64,000 bases of DNA from the NCBI RefSeq assembly GCF_946151055.1, contig NZ_CAMGYZ010000008.1:62001-126000 (forward strand), written 5' to 3'. How positions within the stretch are numbered: position 1 is the first letter of the stretch; each line of letters opens with the position of its first letter. Under the pieces are notes generated by a model, which saw nothing but the letters and a program-made list of their open reading frames with translations, had not been told where the DNA came from and did not search any database. Both the position numbers and the translations under genes were made by a program. This DNA is from Bacillus sp. Marseille-Q3570 (GTDB lineage Bacteria > Bacillota > Bacilli > Bacillales > Fictibacillaceae). Below, piece by piece: positions 1 to 7,629 of the stretch.

Positions 1-1433
1 AAGAAAACCTTGAAAACTTGCGTGAAACTGGAGAAAACAAACGCCTGGAAGAACAACAGTTGAAGGGCGAACTTAGAGAAATTGAACTTGAAGCGAAAAA
101 CATCAATGAACATTTATCGTTATACGACCGTGAAAAAGGAACGTATGACTCTGAAAAGGACACGATGGAAAAAAGGGTAGCCAGTTTGCAAGAGTCCTTG
201 AAAGCGTCTGTGACAAAGGCATCTGATCTCGAACAAGACGTGGAAAAATTATCGAATCAAAAGAAAAACCAACAAACAACGAAGGATGATTTGAAGGAAG
301 AGATTACTTCATTGAAAGTGAAGCTTGCACAATCAGAAGAACAATTTTCAAACTCGAACAGTACCGTCCAACGATTACAAAATGAATTTGATGAAACATT
401 GAAGATCATGAGTGAGGCAGAAGAAGAATTTTGGTTGCTTGAAGAAGCAGTCAATACGAGTACTTCAGATGAAGAGGCATTGGATGAGAAGATCATCCAG
501 CATCGAAAGGATAAAGATTCGACAGTCCAACTAATCGGCGATCGGCGGAAAGAGCGCAGTCAACGTCAAGAAAAAGTAGAAGAGCAGGAACTGCAGCTTA
601 AAGAATTCAAGCGGCTTCATCAGCAGATTTCCGATGGGATCCATCAAGAAGAACTGCGTCTAAACCGATTAGATGTAGAGCTGGAGAACCGTTTGAACCA
701 TCTGAGTGAAGAGTATCAACTTTCCTATGAACGAGCTAAGGAAAAATACAGCCTGGAAATGACGCCAGACGAAGCCCGTACGAAAGTAAAGCTTATCAAA
801 CGTGCCATCGATGAACTCGGTACAGTCAACCTGGGAGCGATCGATGAGTACGAGCGGGTGTCAGAACGTTATAATTTCTTGGTCGAGCAGCGTGATGACT
901 TGAATGAAGCAAAATCTACCCTTTATGGAATCATTACAGAAATGGATGAAGAAATGACGAAGAGGTTCAAAGAATCCTTCTTCGGTATCCGTGAACATTT
1001 CCGTGAAATTTTTCGAGAGTTGTTCGGCGGTGGAAGAGCTGACCTTGAATTGACAGACCCGGATGATCTATTGAATACAGGGGTCAATATTCTTGCTCAG
1101 CCTCCAGGTAAAAAGCTTCAACATCTTGCCCTGTTATCTGGCGGCGAACGAGCATTGACAGCCATTGCTTTATTATTCGGAATTCTGAAAGTAAGGCCGG
1201 TTCCATTTTGTATCCTCGATGAGGTTGAAGCCGCACTCGACGAAGCTAATGTAAGCCGTTTTGCAAAATTTTTACGTGCATTCAGTGAACAGACGCAATT
1301 CATCGTCGTAACCCACCGGAAGGGTACGATGGAAGAAGCAGACGTCCTTTATGGAGTAACCATGCAGGAATCTGGCGTATCGAACCTTGTATCAGTCAAA
1401 TTGGAAGAAACAAAAGAACTTGTGACGACATAG
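1..1433 (+). CDS. smc: Chromosome partition protein SMC, C-terminal part (5' end outside window)
   Basis: The reading frame is open from base 3 of the window, so this is the 3' part of a longer gene; about 477 residues are visible. SMC forms a homodimeric ATPase that, with ScpA and ScpB, organises and segregates the chromosome. The visible part begins in a Glu/Lys/Gln-rich coiled coil (roughly the first 270 residues) and ends in the C-terminal ATPase head, with the ABC signature LLSGGERAL and a Walker B/D-loop stretch CILDEVEAALDEANV. The hinge and N-terminal Walker A half lie upstream. The stop is 16 bases before the chosen ftsY start, matching the usual smc-ftsY order of Bacillaceae. Confidence 0.97.
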   Translation, partial: ENLENLRETGENKRLEEQQLKGELREIELEAKNINEHLSLYDREKGTYDSEKDTMEKRVASLQESLKASVTKASDLEQDVEKLSNQKKNQQTTKDDLKEEITSLKVKLAQSEEQFSNSNSTVQRLQNEFDETLKIMSEAEEEFWLLEEAVNTSTSDEEALDEKIIQHRKDKDSTVQLIGDRRKERSQRQEKVEEQELQLKEFKRLHQQISDGIHQEELRLNRLDVELENRLNHLSEEYQLSYERAKEKYSLEMTPDEARTKVKLIKRAIDELGTVNLGAIDEYERVSERYNFLVEQRDDLNEAKSTLYGIITEMDEEMTKRFKESFFGIREHFREIFRELFGGGRADLELTDPDDLLNTGVNILAQPPGKKLQHLALLSGGERALTAIALLFGILKVRPVPFCILDEVEAALDEANVSRFAKFLRAFSEQTQFIVVTHRKGTMEEADVLYGVTMQESGVSNLVSVKLEETKELVTT

Positions 1434-1449
1434 TAATGAGGTGGAACAT

Positions 1450-2457
1450 ATGAGTTTTTTTAAACGTTTGAAAGATAAGCTGACTACACAAAGTGATACG
1501 GTTACTGAAAAGTTCAAGGATGGTTTGGAGAAAACGAGAACGTCCTTTTCAACCCGTGTCAACGATCTTGTGAAGAATTATCGTAAAGTAGATGAAGAGT
1601 TTTTTGAAGAACTGGAAGAGATCCTTATTGAAGCGGATGTCGGTGTAGCGACTGTCATGGATCTGATCGACGATTTGAAAGATGTCGCCCGGACTCGGAA
1701 CATCAAAGAGACTGAAGAACTTCAAGTCGTCATCTCAGAAAAATTGGCTGAACTGCTCGATAAAGGAGAAGAGAGTACGAAGCTTAACATCCAGGATGGT
1801 GAATTGACCGTCATCTTATTCGTCGGGGTCAATGGTGTAGGGAAGACGACTTCGATCGGAAAACTTGCACATAAACTTAAACAAGAAGGTAAATCTGTAC
1901 TGATGGCAGCTGGAGACACGTTCCGTGCAGGAGCAATCGATCAGCTCCAAGTATGGGGTGACCGTGTCGGAGTCGATGTCATCAAACACAGTGAAGGTGC
2001 TGATCCTGCGGCAGTTGTCTTTGATGCGGTGAAATCCGCGAAATCACGTGGTGTGGATGTTCTTTTGTGTGACACCGCTGGTCGACTTCAGAATAAGGTC
2101 AATCTGATGAACGAACTTGAAAAGATCAAGCGCGTCATCGGAAGAGAGCTACCTGGCGCCCCGCACGAGGTTTTACTCGTCGTCGATGCTACAACTGGCC
2201 AGAACGCAATGAATCAGGCAAAGACCTTCAGTCAAGCAACAGATGTCACCGGAATCGTGTTGACGAAGCTTGATGGAACTGCGAAGGGCGGTATCGTACT
2301 CGCCATCCGCCATGAACTTGAAATCCCGGTCAAGTTTGTTGGACTTGGAGAAAAAGTGGAAGACCTATATGAATTTGACGCTGATCAATTTGTCTACGGA
2401 CTGTTTTCCAACATACTGCCAGATGTGACCCAAGACGAATCAGCAGATCGATTTTGA
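1450..2457 (+). CDS. ftsY: Signal recognition particle receptor FtsY
   Basis: GTPase that docks the SRP-ribosome complex at the membrane and acts with Ffh in co-translational targeting. An in-frame GTG exists at 1441, but ATG 1450 is preferred because GAGGTGG at 1437-1443 is then correctly spaced, giving a typical Bacillus N-terminus MSFFKRLKDK and 335 residues. The N domain is charged and helical. The G domain carries the P-loop GVNGVGKT at residues 126-133, an RAGAIDQL stretch, DTAGRLQ and TKLDGTAKGG. The gene is followed by a 12-bp stem-loop and a repeat array, so it probably ends the smc transcription unit. Confidence 0.97.
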   Translation: MSFFKRLKDKLTTQSDTVTEKFKDGLEKTRTSFSTRVNDLVKNYRKVDEEFFEELEEILIEADVGVATVMDLIDDLKDVARTRNIKETEELQVVISEKLAELLDKGEESTKLNIQDGELTVILFVGVNGVGKTTSIGKLAHKLKQEGKSVLMAAGDTFRAGAIDQLQVWGDRVGVDVIKHSEGADPAAVVFDAVKSAKSRGVDVLLCDTAGRLQNKVNLMNELEKIKRVIGRELPGAPHEVLLVVDATTGQNAMNQAKTFSQATDVTGIVLTKLDGTAKGGIVLAIRHELEIPVKFVGLGEKVEDLYEFDADQFVYGLFSNILPDVTQDESADRF

Positions 2458-2576
2458 CTTTATAAAATAGGTTTTCGAGATCTTGCGGACACCAGTATTT
2501 CATTGAAAGCAAGGTCAATCACATTATTTTGTCACATATACCGGCACAGATGCCTGGACAACTTCATACTGGCCCC

Positions 2577-2605
2577 AACAAACGCTTCTGCCGAAGCGTT
2601 TGTTT
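2577..2605 (+). terminator. Probable intrinsic terminator after ftsY
   Basis: A perfect 12-bp stem (2577-2588 with 2593-2604) closes a four-base loop, TGCC. The 3' side ends in TGTTTC rather than a long T run, so termination efficiency is uncertain. It lies 120 bases past the ftsY stop and before the 48-bp array. Bases 2458-2576 hold no gene that I can support. Confidence 0.55.
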
Positions 2606-2640
2606 CATGTAAATCTCCGTGAGCCACCCGTGCTAGCCAC

Positions 2641-2892
2641 GTGCCAGGCACCAAACGAGAAACCTTTTGCCGCAACAGGTCGAAAAAGGTGCCAGGCACC
2701 AAACAAGAAGCCTTGTGCCGCAACGGATTGAAAAAGGTACCAGGCACCAAACGAAAAGCCTTGTGCCGCAACGGATTGAAAAAGGTGCCAGGCACCAAAC
2801 GAGAAGCCTTGTGCCGCAACAGGTCGAAAAAGGTGCCAGGCACCAAACCAAAACCTATGTCCCCCAACGGTTTCAAAATGGTGCCTGGTACA
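2641..2892. repeat. 48-bp tandem repeat array with a GTGCC-W-GGCAC core
   Basis: The core GTGCCAGGCACC recurs with exact 48-base spacing at 2641, 2689, 2737 (GTACC variant), 2785 and 2833. A sixth, inverted-centre copy, GTGCCTGGTACA, is at 2881. The intervening 36 bases are also conserved, with parts such as GCCTTGTGCCGCAAC and either GGATTG or AGGTCG before AAAAAG. The core is a near-perfect palindrome. Because 48 is a multiple of three, several frames stay open on both strands and predict 16-residue repeat peptides. No convincing ribosome binding site precedes them, so I read the array as non-coding repetitive DNA. It fills the gap between ftsY and the ylxM-ffh promoter. Confidence 0.95.
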
Positions 2893-2915
2893 GTAACCCA
2901 TGTTAAGAAAAAAAC

Positions 2916-2944
2916 TTGACAAAGGTTTCTATGGGGTGTAGTAT
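2916..2944 (+). promoter_or_regulatory. Sigma-A promoter for ylxM-ffh
   Basis: A consensus -35 TTGACA (2916-2921) is separated by 17 bases from TAGTAT (2939-2944). An overlapping TATGAT at 2942 would give a poorer 20-base spacer. Transcription would start near 2951, leaving a leader of about 35 bases before the ylxM ribosome binding site. This gives the SRP genes their own promoter, immediately after the repeat array. Confidence 0.75.
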
Positions 2945-2986
2945 GATTAATCGTAAAGGCATTTCGCTTAACAAGGAGTGGATTGA

Positions 2987-3316
2987 GTGCTTGATAAAAC
3001 GATGCGAGTCAATTTACTGTTTGATTTTTACCATGCTCTTTTAACTCCGAAACAGCGGAATTATATGGCCCTTTATTATCTCGATGATCTTTCCCTTGGA
3101 GAGATTGCAGAGCAATATGAAGTGAGCCGCCAAGCAGTTTATGACAATATCAAACGAACAGAATCAATGCTCGAAGAATACGAAGAAAAGCTTGAACTTC
3201 TCGGAAAGTATCAGACCAGACAGCAGCTTTTGAGTGAATTACGTCAACAAGTTGCTGAGCAAAAAGATGAAAAAGAGTTGCTCGATACGATCGATCGTGT
3301 CGAGAAATTGGATTAG
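2987..3316 (+). CDS. ylxM: YlxM, SRP-associated helix-turn-helix protein
   Basis: Small (109 aa) UPF0122-family protein encoded next to ffh in Firmicutes and linked to SRP function. The fold resembles sigma region 4: residues 20-60 hold a helix-turn-helix with [22 protein letters not shown], followed by a charged C-terminal helix. The start is GTG 2987 with AAGGAG at 2973-2978. The stop is 13 bases before the ffh start, so the two are almost certainly co-transcribed from the promoter at 2916-2944. The family role is an accessory SRP factor; the exact function is not settled by sequence. Confidence 0.93.
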   Translation: MLDKTMRVNLLFDFYHALLTPKQRNYMALYYLDDLSLGEIAEQYEVSRQAVYDNIKRTESMLEEYEEKLELLGKYQTRQQLLSELRQQVAEQKDEKELLDTIDRVEKLD

Positions 3317-3329
3317 GAGGCGGCATTCT

Positions 3330-4682
3330 ATGGCATTTGAAGGTTTAGCCGACCGACTTCAACAAACACTTCAGAAGGTTCGCGGAAAAGGTAAAGTCAC
3401 CGAAGCGGACGTTAAAGTCATGATGCGAGAGGTTCGACTGGCGTTATTAGAGGCTGACGTAAACTTCAAGGTTGTTAAGCAATTCGTTGCAAAGGTCAAA
3501 GAAAGAGCGATCGGACAAGAAGTCCTTGAAAGTCTTACACCTGGTCAACAAGTCGTCAAAGTAGTCAATGAAGAATTGACAGCGTTGATGGGTGGAGAGC
3601 AAAGCAAGCTTGCGGTTGCCAGCAAACCACCGACAGTCGTGATGATGGTGGGACTTCAAGGTGCAGGTAAGACGACGACAACCGGTAAACTGGCTAATCA
3701 TCTCAGGAAGAAGAATAACCGGAAACCGTTACTTGTCGCGGCCGACGTTTACAGACCGGCGGCAATCAATCAATTGCAGACGCTAGGGAAACAACTCAGT
3801 ATGCCTGTATTCGATCTTGGTACAGATACAAGCCCCGTGGAAATCGCGAAGCAAGGGATTGCGAAAGCGAAAGAAGAGCATCACGATTATGTGATCATCG
3901 ATACAGCGGGTCGACTGCATATAGATGAAGATCTGATGGATGAGCTGACTCAAATCAAAGAGCTTGCAAATCCAGATGAAATCCTGTTGGTTGTAGATGC
4001 GATGACTGGTCAAGATGCAGTCAATGTCGCTGATAGCTTCAACGACCAGCTCGGTCTCACGGGTGTTGTCCTTACGAAACTAGATGGTGATACACGTGGT
4101 GGGGCAGCCTTATCAATCAGATCTGTAACCGAGACACCGATCAAGTTCGTCGGTATGGGTGAAAAGCTGGATGCGCTGGAGCCTTTCCATCCCGAACGTA
4201 TGGCTTCAAGGATTTTAGGTATGGGAGATGTTCTTTCTCTCATTGAAAAAGCCCAAACGAATGTGGATGAAAAGAAAGCGAAAGAGCTTGAAGAAAAAAT
4301 GCGGACGATGAGCTTTACATTCGACGATTTTCTTGAACAGCTTACCCAGGTACGAAGTATGGGCCCACTTGATGAACTACTTGGCATGTTACCGGGTTCC
4401 GGACAGATGAAGCAGTTGAAGAACGTCAAGGTTGACGAAAAACAGCTCAATCATGTTGAAGCAATCATCCAATCGATGACGAAGGGTGAAAAGCAACAGC
4501 CTGAAACAATCAACGCAAGTCGAAAGAAACGTATCGCAAAAGGAAGCGGTCGTTCCGTTCAAGAGGTGAACAGGCTCTTGAAACAGTTCGAGGACATGAA
4601 GAAGATGATGAAACAAATGTCCAATATGCAAAAAGGTAAGAAAAAAGGTGGAATGGGCGGTATGAAATTCCCATTCATGTAA
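3330..4682 (+). CDS. ffh: Signal recognition particle protein Ffh (SRP54)
   Basis: SRP GTPase that binds signal sequences and the SRP RNA and delivers ribosomes to FtsY. The start is ATG 3330, with AGGAGG at 3315-3320 next to the ylxM stop, giving 450 residues. The N domain is residues 1-95. The G domain has the P-loop GLQGAGKT (108-115), an RPAAINQL stretch, DTAGRLH and TKLDGDTRGG. The C-terminal M domain ends in a Met/Lys/Gly-rich tail typical of signal-sequence and RNA binding. An upstream in-frame ATG at 3234 lies inside ylxM and is rejected. Confidence 0.98.
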   Translation: MAFEGLADRLQQTLQKVRGKGKVTEADVKVMMREVRLALLEADVNFKVVKQFVAKVKERAIGQEVLESLTPGQQVVKVVNEELTALMGGEQSKLAVASKPPTVVMMVGLQGAGKTTTTGKLANHLRKKNNRKPLLVAADVYRPAAINQLQTLGKQLSMPVFDLGTDTSPVEIAKQGIAKAKEEHHDYVIIDTAGRLHIDEDLMDELTQIKELANPDEILLVVDAMTGQDAVNVADSFNDQLGLTGVVLTKLDGDTRGGAALSIRSVTETPIKFVGMGEKLDALEPFHPERMASRILGMGDVLSLIEKAQTNVDEKKAKELEEKMRTMSFTFDDFLEQLTQVRSMGPLDELLGMLPGSGQMKQLKNVKVDEKQLNHVEAIIQSMTKGEKQQPETINASRKKRIAKGSGRSVQEVNRLLKQFEDMKKMMKQMSNMQKGKKKGGMGGMKFPFM

Positions 4683-4686
4683 AAAG

Positions 4687-4715
4687 ATTTCACCGGTACT
4701 CGATACCGTGAAAAT
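4687..4715 (+). other. Hairpin without T run between ffh and rpsP
   Basis: ATTTCACCGGTA (4687-4698) pairs with TACCGTGAAAAT (4704-4715) around a five-base loop, with one bulged C. No T tract follows on the + strand, so it is unlikely to terminate transcription. It may be a processing or stability element separating the SRP genes from rpsP. Confidence 0.45.
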
Positions 4716-4751
4716 AAACATTCATAAAAAATTTTAGGAGGAATTATAGAT

Positions 4752-5024
4752 ATGGCAGTAAAAATTCGTTTAAAGCGTATGGGAGCAAAAAAATCTCCAT
4801 TTTATCGTTTGGTAGTAGCAGATTCTCGTTCACCTCGTGATGGACGTTTCATTGAAGAAATCGGATACTACAACCCAATTGCACAACCAGTTGATGTGAA
4901 AATCGACGAAGAGAAAGCTCTTGACTGGATGTTGAAAGGTGCAAAGCCTTCTGACACAGTACGTAACCTTTTCTCTGATGCTGGTCTCATGGAAAAGCTA
5001 CACAATGCTAAAAACCAAAAATAA
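4752..5024 (+). CDS. rpsP: 30S ribosomal protein S16
   Basis: Structural and assembly protein of the 30S subunit, 90 residues, full length for the family. The N-terminus [19 protein letters not shown] and the following [15 protein letters not shown] are diagnostic. The start has a strong AGGAGG site 10 bases upstream. khpA follows after 16 bases and rimM-trmD-rplS lie downstream, the usual ribosome-maturation cluster. Confidence 0.98.
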   Translation: MAVKIRLKRMGAKKSPFYRLVVADSRSPRDGRFIEEIGYYNPIAQPVDVKIDEEKALDWMLKGAKPSDTVRNLFSDAGLMEKLHNAKNQK

Positions 5025-5040
5025 GTAGGGTGGGATTGAT

Positions 5041-5268
5041 ATGGAAGAGTTAATCGAAACGATTGTTAAGGCTCTTGTCGATCACCCAGAAGATGTGCGC
5101 ATAGAAGAGGTTGAAACGAGCAGTACAGTCACTTATCAACTCACTGTTCATAGTGAGGACATGGGTAAAGTGATTGGAAAGCAAGGTCGGATTGCCAAGG
5201 CGATTCGAACCGTGATCAATGCTGCTGGTACCAATGAGCGTAAAAAGATAAATTTAGAGATTGTTTGA
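5041..5268 (+). CDS. khpA: KH-domain RNA-binding protein KhpA (YlqC)
   Basis: A 75-residue single-KH protein. The GxxG loop is GKQG at residues 46-49, followed by RIAKAIRTVI. In Firmicutes KhpA partners with KhpB (Jag) to bind RNA and influence cell elongation; that role is family knowledge. The start, ATG 5041, follows a GGGTGGGA purine stretch and rpsP ends 16 bases upstream. A strong terminator follows, so rpsP-khpA form a short transcription unit or the end of the ffh unit. In B. subtilis the next gene would be ylqD; it is missing here. Confidence 0.93.
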   Translation: MEELIETIVKALVDHPEDVRIEEVETSSTVTYQLTVHSEDMGKVIGKQGRIAKAIRTVINAAGTNERKKINLEIV

Positions 5269-5276
5269 TTCAAGTG

Positions 5277-5306
5277 AGAGGTGGGGGCAGCCCCGCCTCT
5301 TCTTTT
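5277..5306 (+). terminator. Intrinsic terminator after khpA
   Basis: AGAGGTGGGG (5277-5286) pairs with CCCCGCCTCT (5291-5300), with one G-T pair, around the loop GCAG. The stem is followed by TCTTTT. It lies 8 bases past the khpA stop. Confidence 0.85.
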
Positions 5307-5325
5307 ACACTGTAAAAAAGATGTT

Positions 5326-5517
5326 AAAATAGAGGACAACTATTCCGTTATCTTTGACATAATGGCTTGTTTTCAAAAAATAGAGGACAACTGTTCCGCT
5401 ATTTCGGTTAAACACTTTGATTTTTTCGCGTTTCAGGCAGATAAGGTTACTGGTGTCCTCTAATTTTCTAAAGATGGTGAATTTGGAACGTATAAGGTCT
5501 CTGGTGTCTACTAATTT
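5326..5517. repeat. Repeat cluster 1 of the TAGAGGACA family (F-F-R-R)
   Basis: Four copies of a 25-30 bp motif beginning AATTAGAGGACA occur here: forward at 5326-5352 and 5376-5405, reverse at 5441-5467 and 5491-5517. The forward copies read AGAGGACAACTATTCCGTTA and AGAGGACAACTGTTCCGCTA. The reverse copies read ATAAGGTTACTGGTGTCCTC and ATAAGGTCTCTGGTGTCTAC. Forward-then-reverse order lets the outer and inner pairs fold into nested hairpins. The same family recurs at 14597-14736 and 60707-60893. The cluster occupies the place where related genomes carry ylqD; the remaining bases to 5671 hold no supportable gene. Confidence 0.9.
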
Positions 5518-5560
5518 GGTCAGTGAAAAATCTTCTTACCCCGGAAGGTGCATAGCCAAT

Positions 5561-5585
5561 GCCATAGGTTTGGCTTTGCCAGGTT
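5561..5585 (+). repeat. 25-bp motif shared by the rimM and dxr upstream regions, copy 1
   Basis: These 25 bases, starting GCCATAGGTTTGGC, match 58136-58160 upstream of dxr at 21 of 25 positions. The flanking AGCCAA and TTGGCT give this copy some dyad symmetry. No function is evident; it may be the degenerate edge of an older dispersed repeat. Confidence 0.5.
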
Positions 5586-5671
5586 GGCTGGAAATTTCAC
5601 GACCAAGGGGCGAATATATGTTTTTTGATTGAATCATGATAGTAGGAAATAAGTTATTCGGGGGAAAAATG

Positions 5672-6193
5672 ATGAGCGAATGGTTTAATGTAGGGAAAAT
5701 CGTCAACACACATGGAATCAGGGGTGAGGTGAGAGTCATTACCCGTTCAGATTTTGCAGATGAGCGATATGAGGAGGGTTCGAAGCTCTATCTATTTCAA
5801 CATGGGAAAACAGAGCCTGTTCCCTTGGTAGTCCGCTCCCATCGTAAGCATAAACAATTCGACCTTGTCTCATTTGAAGGCTATCCATCCATTAATGAAG
5901 TCCAACCTTTGCGAGATGGTATATTGAAGGTCCATAAAGAACAACTGGAAGATCTGCCTGAAGGTGAATTCTATTATTATGAAATCATCGGATGCGAGGT
6001 TAAGACAAAAACTGGGGATCACATCGGTAAAGTGAAAGACATTCTATCTCCAGGTGCGAACGATGTCTGGGTCGTCTATTCAGATGAAACGAAGAAAGAA
6101 GTTTTGATTCCATATATAGATCAAGTTGTAAAAGAAGTGGATGTTGTCGAAAAACAAATTTTGATTGAACCGATGGAAGGGCTATTAGAATGA
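5672..6193 (+). CDS. rimM: Ribosome maturation factor RimM
   Basis: Assists 16S rRNA processing and 30S head assembly. ATG 5672 follows CGGGGGA at the right distance and gives 173 residues beginning [14 protein letters not shown] 5669 would be too close to the purine run, and the in-frame ATG at 5636 has no good site. Residues 5-30 contain the conserved [17 protein letters not shown], and the C-terminal PRC-barrel part includes GANDVWVV and a [10 protein letters not shown] stretch. The stop overlaps the trmD start (ATGA), indicating translational coupling. Confidence 0.96.
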   Translation: MSEWFNVGKIVNTHGIRGEVRVITRSDFADERYEEGSKLYLFQHGKTEPVPLVVRSHRKHKQFDLVSFEGYPSINEVQPLRDGILKVHKEQLEDLPEGEFYYYEIIGCEVKTKTGDHIGKVKDILSPGANDVWVVYSDETKKEVLIPYIDQVVKEVDVVEKQILIEPMEGLLE

Positions 6194-6930
6194 AAATAGA
6201 TATTTTAACCCTTTTTCCCGAAATGTTTGATGGAGTCTTGAATAGTTCCATTTTGAAAAAAGCTCAAGAAAAAGAAGCAGTGACCTATTCAGTCATCGAT
6301 TTCAGGGAGTACACGACGAACAAACACCGAAAAGTCGACGATTACCCGTATGGCGGTGGTGCAGGGATGGTATTGACTCCGCAGCCCTTGTTCGATGCAG
6401 TTGACGAGCTTAAAAGTGGAGAGGAAACTGCCCCCAGGGTCATTCTGATGTGTCCACAGGGAGAACGTTTGACGCAGCAAAAGGCGGAAGAACTATCACA
6501 AGAAGATCATTTGATTTTCATCTGCGGTCATTATGAAGGATATGATGAGCGTATACGGGAGCATCTAGTCACTGATGAAATTTCGATTGGGGATTATGTT
6601 CTTACCGGGGGAGAACTCGCTGCAATGGTAGTGATCGATAGTGTTTCAAGACTTTTACCCGAAGTGCTTGGCAATGAAGAATCTTCTAAGTTGGATTCAT
6701 ACTCTTCCGGACTTCTTGAACATCCCCATTACACTCGGCCTGCAGACTTCCGGGGAATGAAAGTACCTGAAGTTCTTCTTTCTGGAGACCATGCGAAAAT
6801 CCAAAAGTGGCGGGACCAGGAATCGTTGAAAAGGACGTTCTTAAGGCGTCCTGATTTGATCGATATGATGGATTTGAGTGATGAAGACAGAATCTTATTG
6901 GAAAAGATAAAAAAAGAAACAGATTCATAA
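6190..6930 (+). CDS. trmD: tRNA (guanine-N1-)-methyltransferase TrmD
   Basis: SAM-dependent SPOUT enzyme that makes m1G37 in tRNAs reading CNN codons, preventing +1 frameshifts. The 246 residues are full length. The trefoil-knot SAM site is recognisable as [10 protein letters not shown] (residues 112-121) and [12 protein letters not shown] (131-142). LTLFPEMF near the N-terminus and HPHYTRP near residue 180 are also typical. It overlaps rimM by four bases. rplS follows after 140 bases behind its own promoter. Confidence 0.98.
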   Translation: MKIDILTLFPEMFDGVLNSSILKKAQEKEAVTYSVIDFREYTTNKHRKVDDYPYGGGAGMVLTPQPLFDAVDELKSGEETAPRVILMCPQGERLTQQKAEELSQEDHLIFICGHYEGYDERIREHLVTDEISIGDYVLTGGELAAMVVIDSVSRLLPEVLGNEESSKLDSYSSGLLEHPHYTRPADFRGMKVPEVLLSGDHAKIQKWRDQESLKRTFLRRPDLIDMMDLSDEDRILLEKIKKETDS

Positions 6931-6949
6931 ACAATGTCTCTTCAATATA

Positions 6950-6978
6950 TTGCGTCATCACTACGTTTATGCTAAGAT
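6950..6978 (+). promoter_or_regulatory. Sigma-A promoter for rplS
   Basis: TTGCGT (6950-6955) is separated by exactly 17 bases from TAAGAT (6973-6978). The predicted start near 6985 leaves a leader of about 85 bases before rplS. Confidence 0.6.
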
Positions 6979-6984
6979 ATTCTT

Positions 6985-7070
6985 TGTGGCTTATGCCGCT
7001 TGATTACGATGTTCCGCTGTTATGATGGAAAAGCATAGACAAGAACATTTGTAAGGAAGGAGGAAATACC
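6985..7070 (+). promoter_or_regulatory. Candidate L19 (rplS) autoregulatory leader
   Basis: The untranslated leader can form a small hairpin GTGGC-TTAT-GCCGC and a second one pairing TTCC with GGAA around GCTGTTATGAT, then ends in AAGGAAGGAGG before the rplS start. An L19 leader RNA family is known upstream of rplS in Bacillaceae. Position, size and a preceding promoter fit it, but assignment to that family needs a covariance-model search. Confidence 0.5.
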
Positions 7071-7418
7071 ATGCAACAACTACTTAATGATATTACAAAA
7101 GAGCAGTTGAAAACAGATTTGCCAGAATTCCGTGCAGGAGATACTGTCCGTATCGACGTTAAAGTTGTCGAAGGAACACGTGAACGTATCCAGGTATTCG
7201 AAGGTGTTGTAATTAAACGCCGTGGATCTGGAATCAGCGAAACATTCACTGTTCGTAAAATTTCTTATGGCGTTGGAGTTGAGCGTGCTTTCCCAGTACA
7301 CTCACCAAAAATCGCTAAGATTCAAGTTGTACGTCACGGTAAAGTACGTCGTGCTAAGCTTTATTATCTACGTGCACTACGTGGAAAAGCAGCACGTATC
7401 AAAGAAATTCGCAGATAA
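7071..7418 (+). CDS. rplS: 50S ribosomal protein L19
   Basis: A 115-residue 50S protein at the interface with the 30S subunit. The mid part [29 protein letters not shown] and the C-terminal [13 protein letters not shown] region are family-typical. The start follows an AAGGAGG site. It has its own promoter and leader and a strong terminator, so it can be expressed separately from trmD. Confidence 0.98.
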   Translation: MQQLLNDITKEQLKTDLPEFRAGDTVRIDVKVVEGTRERIQVFEGVVIKRRGSGISETFTVRKISYGVGVERAFPVHSPKIAKIQVVRHGKVRRAKLYYLRALRGKAARIKEIRR

Positions 7419-7435
7419 TGACGCACACCCGTGCG

Positions 7436-7465
7436 AAAAGGAGCTTGGAAACAAGCTCCTTTTTA
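7436..7465 (+). terminator. Intrinsic terminator after rplS
   Basis: A perfect 12-bp stem, AAAAGGAGCTTG (7436-7447) with CAAGCTCCTTTT (7452-7463), closes a GAAA loop and runs into a T tract. It is one of the clearest terminators in the window. Confidence 0.93.
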
Positions 7466-7629
7466 CATTCCTTAATATGTTAGGATGAATCACGGTGCGG
7501 AAAGCGAGAATATTTCCACGCTATAACAATAGAAACGAATGAATCTTTCACACTGACAGATGATTGTTTTAACCATTTCGAATATAATGAAGTATAGATA
7601 AATGGTAAATAGAAAACTGGGGTGGAGAA

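Noticed and set aside
2641-2892. CRISPR array
   Set aside because: The repeats are head-to-tail with conserved sequence throughout the 48 bases; there are no unique spacers and no cas genes nearby.
2532-2922. Overlapping open frames on both strands predicting repeat peptides of 72-114 residues
   Set aside because: They exist because the 48-bp unit is a multiple of three and lacks stops. No ribosome site precedes any of them, and their sequences are just the DNA repeat read in different frames.
5281-5632. Two short + strand frames (60 and 71 residues) between khpA and rimM
   Set aside because: Both run through a terminator or repeat cluster 1 and lack ribosome sites.
7540-7629. Sigma-A promoter for lepB
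   Set aside because: TATAAT at 7583-7588 is good, but no -35 hexamer is found at 16-18 bases, so it was not called.
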